Part shown: positions 18,801 through 24,900 of the stretch, one piece after another
Numbering within the stretch: the first letter of the stretch is position 1
How the letters are laid out: every line of letters starts with the position of its first letter
Origin: Flammeovirgaceae bacterium UBA2371
Lineage (GTDB): Bacteria > Bacteroidota > Bacteroidia > Cytophagales > Cyclobacteriaceae
Assembly: GCA_002345965.1 (NCBI GenBank)
Contig: DDTF01000058.1
Span: 167,900 to 193,208 of the forward strand
DNA length: 25,309 nt
Reading direction: 5' to 3'
Made by a program: the position numbers and the translations under genes
The notes under the pieces: model-generated
Seen by the model: only the letters and a program-made list of their open reading frames with translations
Databases searched by the model: none
What the model was told of the DNA's origin: nothing

Positions 18801-20738
18801 ATCAGTGCAGTGGCCAACCAAACCTTGTGTAGCGGAGAGTACAGAAATATTCCGCTGACGATGGACATCGCAGGTACTTTTGCAACATGGACCGTAGTGG
18901 CGCCTCCTACCATCACAGGTGCGCTCAATGGCGGTGGCAATAGCATGGACCTGACCCTGTTCAACAGCGGCTTCAACGTAGAGACAGTCACTTATACAGT
19001 TACACCTAAATTCAACAACTGTAATGGTATTCCGATTACGTTCAATGTCACAGTCAACCCGACTCCAAACATTACAGGTATTCCTGCCACCACACCTACA
19101 GTGTGTAACGGAGACGTACTCAACATTCCTTTGGGAAGCAACGTACCGGGTACCACCTTCGACCTGGCAGTGACGGATGTATTCAACCTGGAGGCGCCTG
19201 GATTCTTCGACAGAACCGGGGTAACAGGAATCAATCAGCTGGTGAATAACCCTACCGGATTCCAGGCCATCCTGATTTATCAGATCACTCCGATAAGTCC
19301 TGCCGGCTGCGTGGGAATTCCAAAGATCTTGAATGTCAATGTGGGATCCATCATTCCTAACGTTACGCCTGACCAAACCGAAATATGCAGTGGCGGTCGG
19401 ATCCAGATGACCAACTCTTCACTGGGTGCAACCTCTCATCGTTGGTTCTACAGGGTACAGGGTACTACCACGGAATTGGATGTGCGCACCACGCCATTTG
19501 TGAATTACCAGTTGAACAACACTTCTACGACAAACCCTATCGTCTACGAGATTGTGTATCAACCGTCCAATGGCTTGTGTACAGTTCCGGATGTGGTTAC
19601 GCCAATCACGGTATACAGAAACGTGGTGGCTGGCTTCAACGAAGGCACAGTACCTCCGATCATTGCAGGAACTTCTACAGTAAACTTTACCAACACGTCT
19701 AACCCGATTGACACACAGTTCAGGTACGAGTGGAACTTCGGCTCGGCTTCATCTCCTGCAACCTTTACGGGTGCCACACCTCCACCGGTGGTGTACAGCC
19801 AGCAAGGTCAGCATGTGGTCACCTTAAAGGCGATCAACATCGCAGCGGAAACAGCAGGCAAGGCTTGCGAAAACACCTTCACGAAAACGATTTTTGTACC
19901 GATACTGCCGTTGGTGGCCGACTTCACCCTCGATCCGCCTGCAGCATGTTTCCCTGCCACAGTAAAAGTGATTGCCAATCCATCTACTGGTGATATCAAC
20001 GAGTGGCGTGTGGTCAATTCCAATGGAGTACAGGTGGCAGTATCAGGCGAAAACTTACCTGAGTTCTTTATCAGCACGCCAGGCTTGTTTACGGTTCAGC
20101 TCACAACAAAGGATTCATTCACAGGTCAGGTGGAATTTGCAACCAAGCAATTTGAAATCTACAGCAACCCTGTAGCATCCTTCCAGGCACGACCTACCAC
20201 CGTGTTTGTGCCGGATACAGAAATGTCTACGTTCAACTTCAGTACGGGAGCAAACTTCTACTCATGGGATTTCGGTGATGGCGAAACTTCAGACGAAAGA
20301 GAACCGAAACACATCTATAAAATAGAAGGGGTCTACGACATCGTAATGGTGGCGGGCTTTGAACACGATGATGGCGTAGTGTGTACGGATACACTAACAC
20401 AAAAGGTGGCAGCCAAGCAGGGTGGACAAACCAAAGTGCCGAACGCATTTACACCTAACCCTGGTGGTCCTTCCGGAGGCGTTACAGGTGGTGGCGGAGG
20501 AGGAACCTTCAACGATGTGTTCCTGCCTATTGTAAAAGGGGTGGAAGAATTCAACATGCAGATATTCGATCGTTGGGGTAACCTGATATTCGAGAGCAAC
20601 AACGCCAACGTGGGATGGGATGGCTACGACAGAAATGGAAATATTCTTCCTTCAGGTGTGTATGTTTACAAACTGACGTTGCGCTTGTCAGATGGACAGC
20701 GAACCACTCAGATAGGAGACATTACAATGATTCGATAA
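3831..20738 (+). CDS. Giant secreted PKD/Ig-repeat surface protein with T9SS type B sorting domain (SprB-like)
   Basis: This intact 5,635-residue frame encodes a T9SS-exported surface protein, probably an adhesin or filament. A signal peptide (basic start, hydrophobic 13-25, likely cut after VWG near 29) is followed by a beta-rich segment reminiscent of SwmB-type domains (~30-140) and an unrecognised region to ~480. About 13 divergent PKD/Ig-like modules run to 1940, then 20 near-identical modules (1941-4015), about 12 divergent modules (4016-5266), PKD domains including WDFGDGE (5479-5485), and a type B T9SS C-terminal domain (5536-5635). Most modules carry a Cys in a CSG-like motif and a second Cys near their end. 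Architecture and the PorP/SprF gene 18 nt downstream recall SprB-SprF of Flavobacterium johnsoniae; orthology is not claimed. Ligand unknown. The N-terminal third is visibly more AT-rich. ATG 3831 is chosen because the signal peptide follows directly; no Shine-Dalgarno precedes it. Confidence 0.95.
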   Translation: MNQRKWRTLYRSLVLTVFALGFVVGEVWGQTATVVNNGADPRHETLSQNVISVLFDNNLTGSTITGQWSVRVGATVLAPANILSATISGNRVNIQFNASAVPGHLAGEIFVKPGEALAVSFTNTGNTLTTSGSGNPANSFGFISSKNNYANPAFPPAAPACNDLVFFNLTDYGTPDVCAPVVMNFRQVAYKLSLRFRNSTSFSTYQLFYNAVWGDATVNNLVPSVSDLSGVPNPSFINNSDPAFLGNPAIILTARPTKNYPATTTPAPDICSWDARFTPFFNGLANCSAIAQASTFASYDTDNANSGTLNMPFNPPAVGETTDRVCLGTNVNMRFSDQTLLNCRLAVESGVPNEARRFIRIVYGSRNLATNIPDIRVGGVQVTSNNAAGTHLFPNNPLYGNQPGYFPTGIGGVGVPDANGVIELASPVLASTLTTYMRYITTSFANNQAVNDQFFVKLEYWDVCNPYKDPAGLLPSPFSPPVSIENFVQIITKPAALTTAGLSLCYNSSTTQNFTATGGVAGRTAVNWYKDLASVATGTRMTNANGANSLTFPTSSYTVANGAIGAPFTTNNANGKYYSVWATQVVGATNACESDPVEIVIFQQPRIDIAPDIPSAPSGSTSVCNGDAVVYTTSAPNTKTIPATTATNGAAINLPTENLWSHGFGAGVSLTPTIGNSTTVTYSIAPEPNPSATNNVSVRRRYITSTNVPVVSPLPAPFTLPTYNINPQACLNNNVNTSVTVFGTSNGGTITGSPTICAGSSTGNMTLSGHRGSVLQWERSFNAGAFVAIAGTGGLTTFSEVPPNGAGTYKYRALVQNQNAGGPCASVTTIVANQNTVTVNPIPTKPTITPSGPTTFCFGSSVTLTSSNVGGLAASYRWYRDGVFTGTTANNIVLNSVAQSGDYTVEVVGVAPSNCTSPASDPTTVTINPLPTAPNPTGGGAVCAGNPAPDIVWTGLTGTPPFNITYTISGVPTGPVVEPTTTFTISNPVTPGVYQMTVLTDANGCSATVLGGSASVTIGGAAPGFDRAVNLIPTITCDNGASTTDPQLDFSLDLASTAAGNYILTYRINGGGNLTKNFTVNLGNGDPSPAITFSEVALNAVATHTIRVVSVQTPAGCLSLLNTDLSFTVRALPSITTQPVAAAICDGGTTSFTVASTGTDRGFQWQEQVGGAGPFNNIADGGVYSGATTATLTLTGAPLAMHSNRYRVVVSAYNPPSTPPICTVTSNAATLTVNAFANITGQPADVTRCSGQNASFTVTATGPGGPLYQWEQDPDGAGPIPFAALANGTVGGVTYAGVTTATLSLTGVTTTLNGSLYRVRTRTTGTCDLYSSNATLTVNPLPTVNNLTPTLCEDQPGGSGVASNIDLAALYDAAVMGGTPPNTSVQYFSNAARTAGFLITTPVNIFNGQTIFTRVTNSATTCINDGTLIFTVRPLPGKANQVVQVCEDNPPGSLVASGINLQTYEVAIAGGSMVNRDVEWYEDITLTTLIPPGAAAGAEQNYSINATKTIHAKVIDTASPTTPPCYSQAQLTLDYQARPNNNQITDGIGQVLGPTYTVCASSNLVLLQINPGLNPGSTYTWTVPPPSYAGEFELLTGTTGFFIILRFPNPIPGAGTLYPTGVPISVKETLGTALCDGNTINTRIIVEGSPPKPIIAGPGSVCSGANGLVYSVTNPVAGSYAWSLPPGATITSLPVTASSITVQMSTFSGNVTVTHASGTGCTSPAADPYGVTVVSRPTITSPASLTICSGTDLAIAHTLTSSIASTTYNWDVINITGFVTGTFLGDAATGVTAISRTLNNTSGVTASVTFRVIPIGPGPDNCQGNPQNFVVTIDPEPVIVGGQSASVCSGDPANYKILLTPAGLPGLTKFQWPAPAMPAGLSGGTANPTAGGEPQANAIHIADALINATNAPLSAVYTITPMNGTCPGAPVDVTIVVNPKPAIPAQTANICSGGTFNITPINGNPTAATIVPAGTTYTWTAPTVTPTAGSLTGAGAQATGQPSISQTLTNTTNVVQTATYTVTPRSGAAGACVGPTFQVMVQVDPRPEIPALSTTICSGGTFNVTPANGNPTAATIVPAGTTYTWTAPTISPTPGSVTGGSAQPVGQISISQTLTNTTNIPQTATYTVTPTSGASGACVGATFQVNVQVDPKPEIPNQAATICSGGTFTVTPVNGNPSAATIVPGGTTYTWTAPTVSPNPGSLTGAGAQPVGQPSISQTLTNTTNVVQTATYTVTPTSGASGACVGATFQVTVQVDPKPEIPAQSQTICSGGTFNIAPANGNPTAATIVPAGTTYTWTAPTVSPTPGSLSGASGQGAAQPSISQTLTNTTNVVQTATYTVTPTSGASGACVGATFQVTVQVDPKPEIPNQSATICSGGTFTISPTNGNPTAATIVPASTTYTWTAPSVLPTPGSLTGAVAQPVGQPSISQTLTNTTNVVQTATYTVTPTSGASGNCVGATFQVTVQVDPKPEIPAQSATICSGGTFTITPTNGNPTAATIVPASTTYTWTMPTVSPTPGSLLGVGAQGAGQPSISQTLTNTTNVVQTATYTVTPTSGASGACVGAAFQVTVQVDPKPEIPAQSTTICSGNTFTITPVNGSPTAATIVPAGTTYTWTAPSISPTPGSLTGAGPQAVGQPSISQTLTNTTNIVQTATYTVTPTSGASGSCVGATFQVTVQVDPKPEIPAQSATICSGGTFTIAPSNGNPTPATIVPGGTTYTWTAPTVSPTPGSLTGASAQPVGQFSISQTLTNTTNVTQTATYTVTPTSGAVGSCVGAAFTVTVTVNPKPEIPAQTATICSGDIFTVTPSNGNPTAATIVPAGTTYTWTAPTISPTAGSLLGATAQGVGQPNISQMLTNTTNIQQTATYTVTPTSGAAGSCVGATFTVSVTVNPKPEIPDQSATICSGSTFTVAPANGNPTAATIVPAGTTYTWPAPTVSPTAGSLLGASAQSAQASISQTLTNTTNVTQTATYTVTPTSGASGSCPGAPFTVTVTVNPKPVIPAQSTTICSGDIFNVTPADGIPTAATIVPAGTTYTWTVPTVSPTAGSLIGASAQGVGQPSISQMLTNTTNVVQTATYTVTPTSGAAGSCVGSTFQVTVTVNPKPEIQNQTTTACSGSPFTVSPANGVPGPSMIVPAGTTYSWGAPAVTGGITGGSAQAGQPNISQTLTNPTNTVQTATYTVTPTSGAAGSCVGATFQVTVTVNPTPVIPNQTATICSGTAFNVSPTNGVPSAATIVPAGTTYSWAAPVVTGGITGGSAQTGQAAISQTLTNPTNSVQTATYTVTPTSGAAGACVGANFQVVVTVNPTPVIPAQTATTCSGSAFTVSPSNGNPTAATIVPAGTTYSWAAPVVTGGITGGSAQTGQANISQTLTNPTNTVQTATYTVTPTSGAAGSCVGANFQVTVTVNPTPVIPDQAATICSGAAFTISPVNAAPVTIVPAGTTYSWAAPVVTGGITGGSAQSGQTNISQTLTNPTNTVQTATYTVTPTSGASGTCVGADFQVTVTVNPTPVIPAQTATICSGTAFTVNPVNAAPTTIVPAGTTYTWTAPAVTGGITGGSAQPVGQPNISQTLTNPTNTVQTATYTVTPTSGAAGSCVGATFQITVTVNPTPVIPDQTATICSGAAFTISPVNAAPTTIVPASTTYTWTAPVVTGGITGGSAQPVGQPIISQTLTNPTNTVQTATYTVTPTSGAAGTCVGATFQITVTVNPTPVIPNQTATICSGTAFTVNPINGNPTAATIVPAATTYSWAAPVVTGGITGGSAQTGQASISQTLTNPTNTTQTATYTVTPTSGAAGACVGATFQVTVTVNPTPVIPAQTATICSGTAFTISPVNAAPTTIVPAGTTYTWTAPVVTGGITGGSAQPVGQPNISQTLTNPTNTPQSATYTVTPTSGAAGSCVGATFQITVTVNPTPVIPAQSATVCSDETFNITPANGGATIVPAGTTYSWPAPVVTGGMTGGSAQTGQPSISQTLTNLSGGLQTATYTVTPTSGAAGACVGASFSVVISVNPEPVAQALSTIERCSGQNINFNIQDIINNVPPFAGGNSVTSKFKYSVVADFPLDVSPAVFPGTFDRVTATNAPINQTFSNLSNHDVKLTFTITPISDPQNCEGTPFVLEVIYHPEPVGSNFSDPVCSTTLNHNIQSQITNPAPGLPSIFTYTVSSDNGGVPAGPDRVVASSAPITDTYTNGTGSPANITYTITPYNAANPTCSGTPFTYTVNVSPNPTGVSGTDPVRCSDEAFTIDPQNYIVPAVTSTFVWTATYDAPMSGPAGGTGMISGSLHNETNGQLFAHYTVTPKAGSCTGAPFTIDLPINPEPVMEPTLATPPAVCSTNASSTTAIGVILNTNGASIAADNYTITLKSIEPGLVALPGNLALPANVLANSPAAGQSNAIANDTYRNTTSAQLKVVYTVVPQSANGCDGNAFDITVSINPEPVLANPGWPNVCSSNTAVNNPVNIVLGTNGTSAAAVNYQLVDRQYSTGGPFAPALPPNFTPNPANAVIMAAPGSINLIKNDRFNNTSAVPVTVRYTIQAFSSQNCVSEPLNYEVTIDPEPTMIPNSATLCSDVASGIIVGPAVGSPVTTQFELKTIAKSGALVAGGSNVGLGTYPANLAAGQSDFLANDVFTNTTAGPLTVTYTIIPIASGCRGVEQTVVFTVDPAPAMATNLNKATCYNSDAEIILATSGASAPVSSFDITNVVFAGGPGDIVQTNGNTGARLAVTANEIRFDRFQNTTNNPLTVTYTVRGNGVAPTFCKGPALDIVLTVEPQIIAAPVNNSASICSSTPTNIDLLSPTTPTSGNITFNYTVTAPPGVTGYVPSLNNLPLGYKITDNLVNNNNNAVIVTYAITPVANGAKNGAGCIGIPVNVNVSVEPKPKLTASPLVQTICESDGVNSSPTNILLTTPTNPSVGSMEFNVISRVATGGAALLSPVKNTYLNGESITDEWSNPTLTDQTVTYTLRPQVNGGLACPGDDVTVNVTIKPRPVISAVANQTLCSGEYRNIPLTMDIAGTFATWTVVAPPTITGALNGGGNSMDLTLFNSGFNVETVTYTVTPKFNNCNGIPITFNVTVNPTPNITGIPATTPTVCNGDVLNIPLGSNVPGTTFDLAVTDVFNLEAPGFFDRTGVTGINQLVNNPTGFQAILIYQITPISPAGCVGIPKILNVNVGSIIPNVTPDQTEICSGGRIQMTNSSLGATSHRWFYRVQGTTTELDVRTTPFVNYQLNNTSTTNPIVYEIVYQPSNGLCTVPDVVTPITVYRNVVAGFNEGTVPPIIAGTSTVNFTNTSNPIDTQFRYEWNFGSASSPATFTGATPPPVVYSQQGQHVVTLKAINIAAETAGKACENTFTKTIFVPILPLVADFTLDPPAACFPATVKVIANPSTGDINEWRVVNSNGVQVAVSGENLPEFFISTPGLFTVQLTTKDSFTGQVEFATKQFEIYSNPVASFQARPTTVFVPDTEMSTFNFSTGANFYSWDFGDGETSDEREPKHIYKIEGVYDIVMVAGFEHDDGVVCTDTLTQKVAAKQGGQTKVPNAFTPNPGGPSGGVTGGGGGGTFNDVFLPIVKGVEEFNMQIFDRWGNLIFESNNANVGWDGYDRNGNILPSGVYVYKLTLRLSDGQRTTQIGDITMIR
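9651..13145 (+). repeat. Sub-array A: 11 tandem PKD-like modules (105-106 residues each)
   Basis: This covers residues 1941-3105 of the giant protein. Units start at 9651, 9969, 10287, 10605, 10923, 11241, 11559, 11877, 12195, 12513 and 12828. All are 318 bp except the unit at 12513 (315 bp). Each runs from P(E/V/A)IP through CSG, TIVPxxTTYTW, SPTPGSL-like, SQxLTNTTN and QTATYTVTP to C(V/P)G and an NPK/DPK/DPR linker. The mark of subfamily A is the PGSL/AGSL segment together with NTTN. Protein identity is very high, while codons at the same residues vary between units. Confidence 0.95.
13146..15875 (+). repeat. Sub-array B: 9 tandem PKD-like modules (99-102 residues each)
   Basis: This covers residues 3106-4015. 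Units start at 13146, 13452, 13758, 14064, 14364, 14667, 14970, 15276 and 15579. Compared with subfamily A, the SPTPGSL segment is replaced by VVTGGITGGSAQ, NTTN becomes NPTN, and the linker is NPT (NPE in the last unit). The sub-array contains no Lys, Arg or His and only seven Asp/Glu. The linker DNA is more uniform than in A, with ACAGTTACGGTAAACCCTAC recurring across several junctions. Confidence 0.95.
15876..19628 (+). repeat. About 12 divergent PKD-like modules after the main array
   Basis: Residues 4016-5266 continue the same module plan at about 100-125 residues each, but with low mutual identity. Successive units can be counted from the first-Cys motifs ERCSGQ, PVCSTT, VRCSDE, AVCSTN, NVCSSN, TLCSDV, ATCYNS, SICSST, TICESD, TLCSGE, TVCNGD and EICSGG. 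Most contain a TYTI/TYTVTP-like strand followed by a second Cys. Exact borders are approximate. Confidence 0.65.
20436..20735 (+). other. Type B T9SS C-terminal sorting domain of the giant protein
   Basis: Residues 5536-5635 match the gliding-motility-associated C-terminal domain used by SprB-type cargo. Visible landmarks are PNAFTPN, then NDVFLPIVKGV, MQIFDRWGNLIFES, GWDGYDRNG, LPSGVYVYKL and GDITMIR at the end. A glycine-rich stretch of about 18 residues separates PNAFTPN from NDVF, where the flavobacterial form has a short NGDG-type turn. This domain directs export through T9SS, and type B cargo commonly depends on a PorP/SprF partner such as the one encoded next. Confidence 0.92.
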
Positions 20739-20756
20739 AAATTGTAAATTAGACGG

Positions 20757-21785
20757 ATGAACAAGAGAATTGGTATTTGGATTTTTGCTCTGTTGATAGG
20801 AGTTTCTGCATCTGCGCAGGATCCCCAGTTCTCTCAGTTCTATCAGGCACCACTGTACCTCAATCCGGGCTTTACAGGCATCACACCACAGCAACGTTTT
20901 GTGGTCAACCACCGCATTCAGTGGCCAAACCTTCCCCAGGCTTTCGCCACCTATGCAGCCAGCTACGATATTTTTGTGGATGAACTGAGAAGTGGATTTG
21001 GTATCATGATGACAACAGACAAGATGGGGTCCGCAGGATGGAGAACATCTACGTTCGGATTGTTATACAGCTACAAGGTACGCCTGAATGACAACCTGGT
21101 ATTTTCTCCGGGCCTCTATTTTGGATATGGAATCAATGGTTTGGATCGTACCAAACTCCGACTGGGCGATGGTCTGGAATTCAACGGCCAGTCACTGGAT
21201 CCTGATCTGAACAGGTTGGGCAATCAGCAGTATTTTGATTTTGGATCAGGCTTTCTGTTTTATACAAAATCACTGTGGCTGGGTGGTGCCTTTCAGCACA
21301 TGAACACACCCAACCTCTCTATCCTGAACAGCACAAGCAGGCTGCCAATGAAAACGACCATCCATGGTGGCGGTAGAATTTCCCTCTATCATGGCTTTAG
21401 AACCAGTTCAAAAGTATCCTACATTACACCTTCATTCATTTACCGAAAGCAAGGGCCCATCAGCCAGTTGGACTTTGGTTTGAATTACCACATCGATCCC
21501 GTTTCAATCGGGGTGTGGTACAGGGGAAAACCTTTTGAAACCAACGTAATAGGTACGGTCAACCAGGACGCACTTATTTTCGTGATGGGTATTTATCTGG
21601 CCAATTTTAATGTGGGCTACAGCTACGACTTCTCGGTGTCGGAATTGTCTACCACTTCGGGAGGGGCCCATGAGCTTTCCATTGTTTATGAATTTGTGGC
21701 CAAACCCATTTCCAGGGGGGTGAAGAAGAGAAACCGCCTGATACCGTGTCCTACCTTCAACCGCAAACCGAATTTCTGGAATTAA
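20757..21785 (+). CDS. PorP/SprF-family T9SS partner protein
   Basis: This 342-residue outer-membrane beta-barrel-like protein belongs to the PorP/SprF family, whose members help export or anchor specific T9SS cargo, mainly cargo with type B C-terminal domains. The signal peptide is clear (hydrophobic 5-19, likely cut after ASA at 20). The mature start, QDPQFSQFYQAPLYLNPGFTG-like, is the family hallmark. Alternating strands with G/Y/F-rich ends (for example SPGLYFGYGING) follow, and the CPTF motif near the end is also typical, here with eight extra residues after it. The length is normal. The gene starts 18 nt after the giant gene's stop, so the two are very likely co-transcribed and this is the probable dedicated partner; it could also serve the PKD protein downstream. 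The name sprF is not assigned because family paralogues are numerous. Confidence 0.94.
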   Translation: MNKRIGIWIFALLIGVSASAQDPQFSQFYQAPLYLNPGFTGITPQQRFVVNHRIQWPNLPQAFATYAASYDIFVDELRSGFGIMMTTDKMGSAGWRTSTFGLLYSYKVRLNDNLVFSPGLYFGYGINGLDRTKLRLGDGLEFNGQSLDPDLNRLGNQQYFDFGSGFLFYTKSLWLGGAFQHMNTPNLSILNSTSRLPMKTTIHGGGRISLYHGFRTSSKVSYITPSFIYRKQGPISQLDFGLNYHIDPVSIGVWYRGKPFETNVIGTVNQDALIFVMGIYLANFNVGYSYDFSVSELSTTSGGAHELSIVYEFVAKPISRGVKKRNRLIPCPTFNRKPNFWN

Positions 21786-21821
21786 GCAGGGGCCTCTGAC
21801 CGGTACAATGTCCCAATCATC

Positions 21822-21905
21822 CCATTAACCCGTGTGAAAACCCACTCAGCAGTGGATTTCATCCATTAACCGAGGAAACTGGTATCGACCTGTTTTTAAC
21901 GGGTT
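21822..21905 (+). terminator. Nested inverted repeats downstream of the PorP/SprF gene
   Basis: An inner hairpin pairs CCACT (21842-21846) with AGTGG (21851-21855) around CAGC, extended by GAAA (21836-21839) against TTTC (21857-21860). An outer pair AACCCG (21827-21832) and CGGGTT (21900-21905) encloses it and is followed by the T-rich CCTTTTCCAATTTT. A direct repeat CCATTAACC also occurs (21822-21830, 21863-21871). This may act as a weak terminator or mRNA-processing site; the loop of the outer pair is long. Confidence 0.35.
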
Positions 21906-21979
21906 CCTTTTCCAATTTTACATGAATTAAGGTTGTCTATAAGTGTGCTTTGATCGGTATTTTTTCTGATCGATTGAAG

Positions 21980-24900
21980 ATGAACGTTGCCAATAAAGGG
22001 TTCAAACTGACCCTGTTGTTTTGTTTCCTTTTAATAAAGGGCTGGTCCCAATGTGGTGGGATCATGGAGCCGGGCTTTGCCTTCCTCACAAGCAGTCGCG
22101 GATGTGCCCCCTTTACGGTAAATATTCAAACTTTATACCTGTCCTCCGTACCGGGCACACAATATTTCGTGGACTGGGGTGACGGTACTCCGGAAGAAAC
22201 CTACACACAAGTGGCCCCAGGGGGCGTTAACATCACGCACCTCTATCCCAACTCTCCGGTCAACTGCGGTTATGATGTAATCATTGATGCTTCCAATGCC
22301 TGCAACCCCCGGGGCAGCGTGGTGCCCATTCTCACACAGGTAGTCGTGTGGACCAATGATGTCGTATCTGTCAATCCGGGTGTCTTCCGCGTATGCCAGG
22401 GTTATGCAGCGGATGTGTTGTTCACCGACAACAGTACTTGGAACTGCTTTCCGCGCGCCACACGTGAAAACAACGAACCCAGATGGATTCAGTGGATCTA
22501 TGGAACAGGCGCGCCCGCCATTCGCATCCCAGGAGTAGGAGTCAATGCAGTAGTGCCCGGAGCTTTTCCCTACCTCGACCCGGCTCCCGCCAAAAACCCC
22601 ATCTACCCGGTGTTGGCGCCCGGTCAGGTCAGCCTGCCCATCAACGTGCCGGCCACAGCTCCTGCAGACATCGGCAAGGAATTTGAAATTACACTCAAGA
22701 ACTGGAACCAGTGCAATCCCTACGACAACAACTTACTGGATGGAAATCCCTTCAACCCGGTGGGAGGGGATGTGGTCAATGGCGACAACCCTGCCCAGGT
22801 GATCAGGGGCAGGGTGGTAATCGTAGAGGCACCCAAACCGGATTTCCTTACCCGCCTGGGTGGCCCCGGTGGCCCCATACAAAATGTATTTTGCGTGGGC
22901 GACAACATTTATTTTGACGATGAAACCCCACCTATTGGTGGAGCAACTTTTCAATACACCTGGCAATTCTTCGATAACAACACAGGTGCTGGCGCTCCCC
23001 TCGGTACAGCTGCTTCTCAAAATCCCACGTTCGCTTATCCAACATCAGGTCAAAAACTAATAAGACTGTCCATTCGCGATACCAATGCCGCAGGAAATTG
23101 TGTGGCCATCTTCGAACAAACCATTACCATCTCTCCGTCACTCATCGCACAAATTGAAACGCGCGACTTACTCAACAATCCGATCACGGCAGACTTCTGC
23201 CAATCTGCCGTGGCTCCGTTGTCTAATTTCAACGTGCGATTCGCAGACGTTTCGGCAGGAGTAATCACACCCACTACCCAATGGCGCTGGGAGTTTTATA
23301 ATGAATCCAATGTACTGGTGAAACAGGAACCGTTGGGAGGTGGTTTTTCCCTCGTTCCGCTAGGACCATTTGATGAAGTGTTTACCAATCCTGGAATTTA
23401 TAGGGTGCGCCTGATCATCAGAGACAACGTGACCTCCTGCGAAACAGTAGACGAAGTGCAGGTGAGGGTCTACGAAAAGCCTGTACCGCTTTTCACAGCA
23501 ACACGGGTTTGTGAAGGAACGCTGACAAGTTTTAGCGAGTCATCAACACTCAATCCAATCAATGGAGAATCCATTACACTGAAGGAATGGGATTTCAACT
23601 ACGATGGAGTCACCTTTACCAAGGACCCTGCCTTCGATAACCAAACCTCATTCACAAGATCGCTGGGGCCTGCCAATACCTATCAGGTGGCCCTGCGCGT
23701 AACTACAAATCAAAACAGCTGCAGCGACATTTTGGTAGTACCCGTTACAGTAGATCTGCTTCCCAATGCTGCCTTTACTCCGGACGTCACCTCGGGTTGC
23801 AGCGTACTCACGGTTACGTTTACCAACAACGCAGTGGGGGGCCAACCAGATGTAATTGATCGCTTCGAATGGGAGGTAGATGAAAAATTGGGTGCAGGCT
23901 TTCAGCTGGTAACCACCCAACAACCGTCCGATCCTGGGTTTACTCCTTTCTATGTGCACAATTTTACAAACATCACCACCGCCAATCGGCAGTTTGATAT
24001 ACGAATGAGGGCAGTAACAGTCAACAATTGTCAGCAGCTTTCCGGCATTACTACCGTCACCGTTTTTCCGGGAACACAGTCTGGTTTCATCTCTACCAAT
24101 TACTCACCATTCAATGATAACTGCTCACCGCAGTCGGTCAACTTTGCGGTAGATGCTGCAACCCAGTCACTGGGTCCCACAGACTACAGGTGGCGCATCA
24201 GTGATACCTCAGGTATTATTTCCGAAACAAGTACGGGTACTACGCCAGCCTTTTCTTATGCCTTCGCCAATACCACCCAGGCGATCAAGGATTTTTCGGT
24301 CACCTTGATTACCACACTGCCGTCAGGTTGTTTTGGTGATTCCACAAGAACAATTCGCATAAGTCCTATCCCTACCTCCAACTTTATCATTGACACATTG
24401 CTTTTTGATTGTCAGTTGATGCGCTTGCGGCTTCGCGCGAATCAAAAAGGCCTGGCCAACTACCACTGGACGGTGCGGGAAAACGGAATCCTGGTAGCAG
24501 ATGTGAGCAGCATCAATGATGAATTAAATTATGAATTAAACAGACCACCTTCAGGGAGCGCTGATGTCACGGTCCAGTTCAACCTGGATACACGCAACTT
24601 TGCCAACTGCGCGAGCCCGGTAAGCACAGATGCAGTGGTAGTACCTGCCAAAGACGACATCAACGCCTCGTTCACAGCCTCACCCAACAGCCAGATGTTG
24701 CCCAATGCAACAGTCACCATCGTCAACACCACCAATCCGGGGCCATGGAGCTATCAATGGGATTTTGGAGACGGCACTACCTCTGCGGATCCGTTGGTAT
24801 CCGCGCACACGTACACTACCTACGGCACCTACACCATTAAACTCACAGTCACCAACAACGTGTGTGTGGAGACTGCAATGGAAACGATCACCATTTTGGC

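Noticed and set aside
18543..19376. 277-codon open frame on the minus strand within the giant gene
   Set aside because: The plus-strand frame there encodes clear PKD-like modules in the correct frame of the giant protein. The antisense translation is low in hydrophobic pattern and resembles no family, and repetitive stop-poor sequence explains its length.
21940..21979. Possible promoter TAttTTTt just before the second PKD gene
   Set aside because: The last base of the -7 consensus is wrong, the nearest TTG is at 22-nt spacing, and the element ends only about 15 bases before the ATG. The evidence is too weak to list.
22356..23274. Several short open frames on both strands in the 22.3-23.3 kb region
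   Set aside because: All overlap the long continuous frame starting at 21980, which has a signal peptide and repeated PKD motifs. They are shadows.
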